From Gomphosphaeria aponina SAG 52.96 = DSM 107014 (GTDB lineage: Bacteria; Cyanobacteriota; Cyanobacteriia; Cyanobacteriales; Gomphosphaeriaceae), in contig JADQBC010000029.1 in the NCBI GenBank assembly GCA_016903655.1, positions 1-34,671 on the forward strand: a stretch of 34,671 nucleotides of DNA, in the 5' to 3' direction. Of this stretch, positions 24,343 through 31,324 are shown piece after piece. The translations under genes were made by a program, and so were the position numbers. Numbering within the stretch: the stretch's first letter is position 1; the number at the start of each line of letters is the position of its first letter. The notes beneath the pieces were generated by a model that searched no databases, had not been told where the DNA came from, and saw only the letters and a program-made list of their open reading frames with translations.

Positions 24343-26832
24343 ATGAAAATATTTACACTTGTTTTGTTATCTGGTTTAATAATTTGTCCCGTTTTTATGG
24401 AAGTAAAACTGGTAAAAGCTGAAGCAACAACTAGCATTAAAAGAGTAAATGATTTAGATAAATACCATAGTTCAGCTAGATGGTTAGTACAAACATCAAA
24501 TCAACCTGTGGTAATAACAGGAGTACAAGTAAACCCAACAGAAACAGGGTTAGAAATTGTGTTAAAAACTCCTGCTGATTCCACTCTGCAACCTTTGATT
24601 TTTGCAGAAGAAAATACCTTAATTATTGAGATTTTGGGTGCAGTTTTACAATTACCAGAAGAGTCAGAGTTTCGGGTAGAAAATCCCAACTCAGAAACAA
24701 CAGAAGTAACAGTTACTCAATTAGATGTTAACAGTATTCGCATTACCATTACAGGAAAAGAAAGAGTACCCCGTGCTGTGGTAAAACCAAGCGAGGAAAA
24801 TTTAGTTTTGAGTGTGACTCCTTCAACAACAACAAGAGAAACTCCCCGTGAAGAAATAGAAGTGGTAGCAACAGGAGAACAAGAAGAAAGTTATTTTGTT
24901 CCCTCAGCTTCAACAGCGACAAAAACAGATACTCCTATTTTTGATACACCCGCATCAATTCAAATTATTCCGCAAGAAGTAATTCGCGATCAAGGGGCTA
25001 CCAGTGTTAGGGAAGCCTTGCGTAATATAAGTGGAGTTACATTGTCTAGTACATCAGGCGGTCGAGGTGAAAACTTTATTATTCGGGGGTTTGTTGCTGA
25101 AGAATTTATTAATGGTTTTCGGGATGATTTTTACTCTAATCGAACTCAAAGAGATTTAGCAAATATTGAACAAATAGAAGTATTAAAAGGCCCTGCTTCA
25201 GTTTTGTTTGGTAGAGCAGAACCTGCAGGGATTATTAACTACATCACGAAAAAACCTTTACTTGAGCCTTACTATGAGCTTAATTTTAGTGCTGGTAGTT
25301 ATAACTTTTATCGTTCAACCCTAGACTTTTCCGGACCAATAACAGCAGATAAAACTTTAGCATATCGGTTAAATATTGCTTATGAAAATGCTGAGAGTTT
25401 TCGAGATGGAGTAGAAACAGAGAGAATTTTTGTTGCTCCAACTTTTCAATGGGAAATTACTAATAAGACTAAGTTGCGTCTAGAGTTTACTTATCTCCAT
25501 GATGAGCGACCTGTAGATCGAGGTTTAGTGGTTTTAAGTGATAATGAAGTTGCTGATATTCCTATTAGTCGTTATCTTGGCGATCCAAGACAAATGAAGT
25601 TTGATCAAACTCGACTAACTTTATATTTTGATCATAACTTTAATGAAAACTTATTTTTAAAATCGGCTTTTCGCTACACCTATGCTTATGAAGGTGGCCC
25701 AGGTGCAACAACTCAAATTGTCGGATCATCCCCAGACGATCGCAATTTTCCGCTAGAAGATTATAGCGGGAGACAAGACTATGAAACCTGGTCATTTCAA
25801 AATGATTTAATCGCTAAATTTAAGACTGGATCTATTGAACATACTGGGTTAATTGGCATAGAATTTAGCCGCCAGTATAACTATTTTGGTTTTCAGAGTC
25901 GTTCTGCAGGAACTATTGATATTTTTGAACCTAACTATAACTTTGTTTTTGGAGAGTTTAGCCCTTTTGTAGATGGAGAAAATCAAATTACTGCTTTTGG
26001 AATCTATTTACAAGACCAAATTAGTTTATTAAAAAATCTCAAATTAGTAATTGGTGGGCGCTTTGATACATTTACCGATGAAGGGTATTTTGATGTAGAT
26101 AATTTTGAGACTAATGCTGATGCTTTTTCGCCACGAGCGGGGATTGTCTATCAACCGATTCCACAAGTTGCTCTTTATGCTAGTTATAGTCAATCATTTA
26201 CGCCTGTAAGTGGTAGAAGTGCTAATGATAAAGCTTTTGAGCCTCAAAGTGGAACAGGTTATGAAGTAGGGGTGAAAACTGAATTGTTAGAAGGTCGTTT
26301 GTTTTCTACCCTAGCTTTTTATCGCACAAATTTGAGCAATATTTTAACTGATGACCCGAATAATCCTGGGTTTTCTATTCAGGTAGGCGAACAACGTTCT
26401 CAAGGGATTGAATTAGATTTTACTGGGGAAATTTTACCTGGTTGGAACATAATTGCATCCTATGGCTATACTGATGCTTTTATTGTTAAAGATAACACCT
26501 TTCCTGAAAACAATAGTCTTAATAATGTTCCGAGAAATACTGCTAGTTTATGGACGACTTATACCCTGCAAAAAGGAACCTTAGCAGGTTTAGGATTTGG
26601 AGCAGGAATATTTTATATAGATGAACGGGCTGGGGATTTGGATAATTCTTTTTATGTCCCTAGTTATACTCGCGTAGATTTCTTGATTTCTTATGAAACT
26701 GAAAAACTGCGCGCTGCTATTAATTTCAAAAATGTTTTTGATGTTCGCTATTATGAAGGTTCTCAAAGTCGGGAAGTAGTTCAACCTGGGGCACCATTTA
26801 CAGTTTTAGGAACATTTTCTTGGAAGTTTTAA
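24343..26832 (+). CDS. TonB-dependent siderophore-type receptor 1 with AMIN domain
   Basis: An 829-aa outer-membrane receptor. It has a signal peptide to about residue 26 and the conserved stretch DLDKYHSSARWLVQTS. An AMIN-like domain (about 57-155) is followed by a Thr-rich linker, a TonB-box candidate EEIEVVATGE (171-180), a plug (about 198-310; IEQIEVLKGPASVLFGRAEP) and a 22-strand barrel ending in Phe (TFSWKF). The plug motif PASIQIIPQEVI and the overall length match siderophore/ferric-chelate receptors. AMIN at the N-terminus is a cyanobacterial habit and is thought to hold proteins to peptidoglycan or partners. The ligand is not predictable. Operon position: 29 bp after PepSY 1 and 23 bp before PepSY 2. 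Confidence 0.94.
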   Translation: MKIFTLVLLSGLIICPVFMEVKLVKAEATTSIKRVNDLDKYHSSARWLVQTSNQPVVITGVQVNPTETGLEIVLKTPADSTLQPLIFAEENTLIIEILGAVLQLPEESEFRVENPNSETTEVTVTQLDVNSIRITITGKERVPRAVVKPSEENLVLSVTPSTTTRETPREEIEVVATGEQEESYFVPSASTATKTDTPIFDTPASIQIIPQEVIRDQGATSVREALRNISGVTLSSTSGGRGENFIIRGFVAEEFINGFRDDFYSNRTQRDLANIEQIEVLKGPASVLFGRAEPAGIINYITKKPLLEPYYELNFSAGSYNFYRSTLDFSGPITADKTLAYRLNIAYENAESFRDGVETERIFVAPTFQWEITNKTKLRLEFTYLHDERPVDRGLVVLSDNEVADIPISRYLGDPRQMKFDQTRLTLYFDHNFNENLFLKSAFRYTYAYEGGPGATTQIVGSSPDDRNFPLEDYSGRQDYETWSFQNDLIAKFKTGSIEHTGLIGIEFSRQYNYFGFQSRSAGTIDIFEPNYNFVFGEFSPFVDGENQITAFGIYLQDQISLLKNLKLVIGGRFDTFTDEGYFDVDNFETNADAFSPRAGIVYQPIPQVALYASYSQSFTPVSGRSANDKAFEPQSGTGYEVGVKTELLEGRLFSTLAFYRTNLSNILTDDPNNPGFSIQVGEQRSQGIELDFTGEILPGWNIIASYGYTDAFIVKDNTFPENNSLNNVPRNTASLWTTYTLQKGTLAGLGFGAGIFYIDERAGDLDNSFYVPSYTRVDFLISYETEKLRAAINFKNVFDVRYYEGSQSREVVQPGAPFTVLGTFSWKF

Positions 26833-26855
26833 TCACCAATTAAAGGAGTTTGAAA

Positions 26856-27983
26856 ATGAAAACAAAACAAATTAGAAATTGGGCTTTTATTCTCCATCGC
26901 TATCTCGGTTTAGTCATCGGAATCATTACAGTAATTATTGGTTTAACTGGAAGCATATTAGTTTTTTATCCAGAAATGGATGAGTTTTTAATTACTCAGA
27001 AATTTGGCAAAATTACGCCGCAAGGGGAACAAGTTTCTGTGACGATTATTGCTGAGAAAATTAAAGATACTTATGGGAGTTCATTGTTACTAGAGTCCCT
27101 CAATTTTCCCGCCAAACCAGATAAACCAATGCAAGCTTGGTTAGCATCTTCTGATGGAAAATGGACAGAAGCATATATAAATCAATACACAGGAAAAATT
27201 CTAGGCGATCGCCAATGGGAAACCAGCTTGTTTGGATTTATTTATCAAATTCACTACCAACTTTTAGCAGGGGATATTGGCGTAATAATTGCGGGAATTG
27301 TGGCTTTTTTCCTATTTATTTTAAGTTTAACTGGGATAATGCTCTGGCCAGGTTGGCGCAAGTTAATTGCTGGTTTTAAAATTAAATTCAAAGCTCATCC
27401 TAAAAGAACCAATTTTGACCTGCATAAAGTAATTGGAATTGTCACAGCAATTTTCTTAGGAATGATTGGTTTAACGGGGTTTTGTTGGAATTTCTATGCA
27501 CAGACTGAACCACTAATTTATGCCGCAACCCTAACACCAAAACCCACCCCTCCAGTTTCTCAACCTTTGCCAGATAAATCTTCTTTAAGTATAGAAGAAA
27601 TACTTAAAAAATCAGATGCCGCTTTACCAGATGCAGAGACTGTTGGTTTATCCTTTCCACAAAGTCCAGAAGGAGTTTTTCGAGTGAGGAAACGCTTTCA
27701 AGAAGAACCCATAAAAGGCAGGAGTGCTGTTTATTTAGATCAATTTACAGGGAAAGTTTTACAAGTTGATAATGCGCTTCAACCCTCCAGAGCTCAAGCT
27801 GTTTTAAATTCTTTTGGCCCTTTACATTTTGGTACATTTGGTGGGTTGCCAACTCGCATTTTTTATGTGTTTGTGGGATTAGCTCCTGCTATTTTATTTG
27901 TTACTGGTTTAATTATGTGGTGGTATCGTCCCAAGCGGAATAAAAACAAGTCTATCTCAGTAAGAGAGTTGTCCAAGTTGTAA
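26856..27983 (+). CDS. PepSY-associated TM protein 2 (PiuB/FoxB-like, probable ferric-chelate reductase)
   Basis: A 375-aa paralog of the PepSY protein at 23198 with the same four-helix plan: LHRYLGLVIGIITVIIGLTG, QIHYQLLAGDIGVIIAG, DLHKVIGIVTAIFLG and LHFGTFGGLPTRIFYVFVG. The histidines in each helix start are kept. The sequences are otherwise clearly divergent, especially in the periplasmic parts, so this is an old duplication. AAAGGAG sits seven bases before the ATG at 26856, which decides the start over the TTG at 26850 listed by the ORF track. Expected to act in the inner membrane on ferric chelates arriving through a neighbouring receptor. The next receptor begins 34 bp downstream. Confidence 0.86.
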   Translation: MKTKQIRNWAFILHRYLGLVIGIITVIIGLTGSILVFYPEMDEFLITQKFGKITPQGEQVSVTIIAEKIKDTYGSSLLLESLNFPAKPDKPMQAWLASSDGKWTEAYINQYTGKILGDRQWETSLFGFIYQIHYQLLAGDIGVIIAGIVAFFLFILSLTGIMLWPGWRKLIAGFKIKFKAHPKRTNFDLHKVIGIVTAIFLGMIGLTGFCWNFYAQTEPLIYAATLTPKPTPPVSQPLPDKSSLSIEEILKKSDAALPDAETVGLSFPQSPEGVFRVRKRFQEEPIKGRSAVYLDQFTGKVLQVDNALQPSRAQAVLNSFGPLHFGTFGGLPTRIFYVFVGLAPAILFVTGLIMWWYRPKRNKNKSISVRELSKL

Positions 27984-28017
27984 AAGTGTGATTTTTAATT
28001 GTGGTGTGATAATAAAC

Positions 28018-30591
28018 ATGAAAGTATATAGATTTTTCCTTTTATTCGGACTAATAATTTGTCCCTTTGTAATGGAGGTAAAACCCGTTAAAGCTGACAA
28101 GGGGCTGACTCCCCTTGTCTCACCGCCCAGAGTAAGTGATTTAGATAATTACCATACTCAAGCCAGATGGTTAGTACAAACATCAACTGTAATAGTCACA
28201 GGAGTGCAAGTAAACCCAACAGAAACAGGGTTAGAAATTGTGTTAGAAATTCCTCCTGACCAAACTGTACAACCATTGATATTTTCAGAAGAAAATACTC
28301 TAATTATTGACATTTTGGGTGCAGTTTTACAGTTACCAGAAAGCGAAGAATTTCGGGTTGAAAATCCCAACTCAGAGACAACAGAAGTAACAGTTACTCA
28401 ACTAGATGCTGAGAGTATTCGCATTACCATCACGGGGAAAGAAAGAGTACCCATAGCAGAGGTAAAACCATCGGCAGATAACTTAGTTTTGAGTGTGACT
28501 CCTTCTTCTTCAACAAGAGAAACTCCCCGCGAAGAAATAGAAGTAGTAGCAACAGGAGAACAACAACAAGAAAGTTACTTTGTTCCCAATGCCAGCACAG
28601 CTACTGGAACTGATGCACCTATCATGGAAACTCCTTTTTCTGTGAAGGTTGTACCCCAAGAAGTTATCCGCCAACAACAGGCGATTCGCATTCAGGACGT
28701 ATTAAGCAATGTAAGTGGTGTAGTTTCTGGGGGGAGTTCTCAAGGACGAGGTATTAACTTCAATATTCGCGGGTTTGGCACTCCTTCAGGCTCTTCTGTT
28801 CCCGTTTTAAAAGATGGGTATCGAATCTATGGGGTTTTTGTTCCTGCTCCTGAAACTGCTAACCTCGAACAGGTAGAAGTTCTCAAAGGCCCTGCTTCAA
28901 TTCTGTATGGAGAGATTGAACCTGGGGGTATTATTAATCTGGTGTCTAAGAAACCATTACCTCAGTTTTTTAATGAAATAGAACTTCAAGTTGGGGAGTG
29001 GGGACTGGTGCGCCCCAGATTTGATCTTACAGGGCCAATAGATAGCAATGGCAATTTATTGTACCGCTTGAATGGGTTATATAAACACGAGTGGAGTTTT
29101 AGGGACTTTGACAGGGCAATGGAGCGGTATTCAGTTGCGCCAGTTTTGGCCTGGAAAATTGGTAATAACACTGATGTACTGTTTTCTGTGGAATATATCA
29201 ACGATACTGGCCCTGCGGATTTTGGGCTTGTGAAATATGGTGATGGTGTGGCACCGATTCCAAGAACGCGGGTTATTAACAACCCAGATGATACAGTTGA
29301 CACAGACTCTCTGAGTGCTGGCTATAGCTTTGAACACCGCTTTAATGAGAACTGGAAACTGCGCAATAGTTTTCGCTATCTCAGCTATAACTTTGACTTC
29401 AGTGTTGTTGCTCTTCCTGGTTTTTTTGCTGATGATAGGACTTTTGTCCGCTTTTGGGCCAATCAAGGTGGTCAACAGCGCTCCTATTCTTTTTACACTA
29501 ATGCGGTGGGCAAATTTGCCACAGGTTCTATTAACCATGAGTTGTTAGTAGGAATTGACTTAAATCATAGTGAGGATAGGATTACCACACGCTTTGGCGA
29601 GGAGTCTCCCATCGATATCTTTAACCCAGACTACAATATAGTTCCAAAACCATTACGCTCTGAGTTACCCCTCTTTGGTGATACGACTAACGAAGCCGAT
29701 CGCTTGGGAATTTATCTCCAAAACCAAGTTTATTTCTTGGATAATTTGATTTTGGTCGCAGGGGTCCGTTATGACACTGTTACCCTAAAAACCACCAATG
29801 CCCAAACCGATTTGACTGATGCAGGTGAGTCGGAACAAACCGATGATGCTTTTATCCCCAGGGTAGGTCTGCTTTATCGCCTCATTCGCGAACTTTCTCT
29901 GTTTGCTAATTATTCTCAGTCTTTTAGGCCGAGCACACAAACAACAGCTAGTGGTGAAGCCTTAGAACCTGAAAGAGGAAAAGGCTTTGAAGTGGGTGTG
30001 AAAACAGAATTATTTCAGAAAAAGTTACTGGCAACACTGACTTATTTTGATATCACCAAAGAGAATGTTGTGGTTACAGATCCAGCTAATCCTTTTTTCT
30101 CCATTGCAGCGGGAGAACAACAGAGTCAAGGGTTTGAATTGGATGTTACTGGGGAGATTTTACCAGGTTGGAAGATTATTGCATCTTACTCATATATTGA
30201 TGCCAAGGTGACAGAAGATACGGATCCTAGTTTGGTTGGCAATCGTTTATTTGGTGTGCCTTACAACATGGCGAGTTTGTGGATGACTTATGAAATTCAA
30301 TCAGGAGCTTTACAAGGTTTGGGTTTTGGAGCAGGTTTGAATTATGTGGGCGATCGCTTTGGTGATTTAGCAAATACTTATACAGTGGGTGACTATTTTA
30401 TTGGTAATGCAGCTATTTTTTATCAGCGCGATTGCCCAAGGGGCAAGGCCTGCGGCCATCGCTATCGTTTCGCTCTTAATTTCAGAAACATTTCCGATGC
30501 TGATTACATTGAAGCAGTAGCAGGAATTGATAGCAGTATTGAACCAGGTCAACCGTTTACCGTAATTGGTTCATTTTCAGTGGAATTTTAA
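28018..30591 (+). CDS. TonB-dependent siderophore-type receptor 2 with AMIN domain and in-frame repeat insertion
   Basis: An 857-aa receptor starting at the ATG 28018 (MKVYRFFLLFGLIICPF); the TTG start at 27988 in the ORF track adds ten unlikely residues. The order is signal peptide, AMIN-like domain, TonB box EEIEVVATGE, plug (ETPFSVKVVPQEVI, LEQVEVLKGPASILYGEIEP) and barrel ending SFSVEF. Compared with receptors 1 and 3, it carries about ten additional residues (CPRGKACGHR) near the C-terminus. These are encoded by a palindromic repeat at 30428-30462. The barrel remains open. It lies between PepSY 2 and the 230-aa exported protein (15 bp). The ligand is unknown. Confidence 0.93.
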   Translation: MKVYRFFLLFGLIICPFVMEVKPVKADKGLTPLVSPPRVSDLDNYHTQARWLVQTSTVIVTGVQVNPTETGLEIVLEIPPDQTVQPLIFSEENTLIIDILGAVLQLPESEEFRVENPNSETTEVTVTQLDAESIRITITGKERVPIAEVKPSADNLVLSVTPSSSTRETPREEIEVVATGEQQQESYFVPNASTATGTDAPIMETPFSVKVVPQEVIRQQQAIRIQDVLSNVSGVVSGGSSQGRGINFNIRGFGTPSGSSVPVLKDGYRIYGVFVPAPETANLEQVEVLKGPASILYGEIEPGGIINLVSKKPLPQFFNEIELQVGEWGLVRPRFDLTGPIDSNGNLLYRLNGLYKHEWSFRDFDRAMERYSVAPVLAWKIGNNTDVLFSVEYINDTGPADFGLVKYGDGVAPIPRTRVINNPDDTVDTDSLSAGYSFEHRFNENWKLRNSFRYLSYNFDFSVVALPGFFADDRTFVRFWANQGGQQRSYSFYTNAVGKFATGSINHELLVGIDLNHSEDRITTRFGEESPIDIFNPDYNIVPKPLRSELPLFGDTTNEADRLGIYLQNQVYFLDNLILVAGVRYDTVTLKTTNAQTDLTDAGESEQTDDAFIPRVGLLYRLIRELSLFANYSQSFRPSTQTTASGEALEPERGKGFEVGVKTELFQKKLLATLTYFDITKENVVVTDPANPFFSIAAGEQQSQGFELDVTGEILPGWKIIASYSYIDAKVTEDTDPSLVGNRLFGVPYNMASLWMTYEIQSGALQGLGFGAGLNYVGDRFGDLANTYTVGDYFIGNAAIFYQRDCPRGKACGHRYRFALNFRNISDADYIEAVAGIDSSIEPGQPFTVIGSFSVEF
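30428..30462 (+). repeat. Palindromic cyanobacterial repeat inserted inside a receptor gene
   Basis: GCGATTGCCCAAGGGGCAAG followed by GCCTGCGGCCATCGC. Outer arms GCGAT/ATCGC pair; internal TTGCCC/GGGCAA and GGCC-TGC-GGCC also fold. The GCCTGCGG core resembles the repeat at 34593-34625. The sequence is far more GC-rich than the surrounding gene. Confidence 0.75.
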
Positions 30592-30606
30592 TTTAAGGAG
30601 ATCAAC

Positions 30607-31299
30607 ATGAAATCTATTTCTCTATTTTTACCTCTAATCTCTCTGTTGCTAATTTTCGGATATCAGTCTAATTCTACTGCTAATTCTAGTGGAGAAAGTT
30701 TTAATGAGGAAATGTATCTTTTTGCTAATCCTGATGTTGCTGAGTTGATTAAACAGGGTAAATATGAATCAGGATTAGATCATTATATCCAAGTTGGACA
30801 AACTGCCACAAAACCTGATGGGGAACATTATGCAAGTTTCTTTACAGGAACAGATGGTAATGATATGGTTCGCGTAGTTGGAACAGGACAACACAATCAT
30901 GTTATGGGAGTAGGTTTGGAAATTGTTTCAACTCAAGAAGATGATGATTTTCCCGTGGGTTTCAAGAGTTTAGGTGAAGGTGAAATTGATGTTTTGATCG
31001 GCACAATAGGAGGAGTAAATGAGTTTGTTTTAGGGAGTTTTATTACTTCTGTTAATCCTACTCCTCAGCCATTTTATGTCGGTCAAGGTGATCAAGATTA
31101 CGCAAAGATTCAAAATTTTACGAAAGGAAAAGATATGATTGTTTTAGCAGGAAACCCTGACCAATATCAATGGGAATCTATTGATGGTAATGTGCGCATT
31201 TCTACAAGCAGTGGCGATTTAGTGGCAATTGTTGAGGCGATGGACAATTTAGAAATAGAAGAAGTGTACGAAGATGTTGGCATATTTATTTTGAAATAA
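30607..31299 (+). CDS. Exported RTX-like protein of unknown function in the TonB operon
   Basis: A 230-aa protein with a signal peptide (hydrophobic 5-19, then Ser/Thr/Asn-rich). Residues about 34-66 (YLFANPDVAELIKQGKYESG, then LDHYIQVGQ) match the short module known from many cyanobacterial secreted proteins with the pattern YLxxNPDVA..G..SG..HY...G. Residues about 78-230 look like a single degenerate RTX-type, calcium-binding-protein C-terminal unit: GTDGND (81-86), GEGEIDVLIGTIGGVNEFVLG (123-143), YAKIQNFTKGKDMIVLAG (165-182) and SGDLVAIVEAMDNLEI. Asp/Asn-rich turns could bind calcium. It lies 15 bp after receptor 2 and 25 bp before receptor 3, so it is cotranscribed with them. Ligand capture near the receptors is an inference. 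Confidence 0.82.
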   Translation: MKSISLFLPLISLLLIFGYQSNSTANSSGESFNEEMYLFANPDVAELIKQGKYESGLDHYIQVGQTATKPDGEHYASFFTGTDGNDMVRVVGTGQHNHVMGVGLEIVSTQEDDDFPVGFKSLGEGEIDVLIGTIGGVNEFVLGSFITSVNPTPQPFYVGQGDQDYAKIQNFTKGKDMIVLAGNPDQYQWESIDGNVRISTSSGDLVAIVEAMDNLEIEEVYEDVGIFILK

Positions 31300-31324
31300 A
31301 AAAAACATTAGGTGTGAGTAAAAA

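Noticed and set aside
29131-29538. 135-aa minus-strand ORF within receptor 2
   Set aside because: Antisense shadow of the receptor gene with no start signal or family resemblance.
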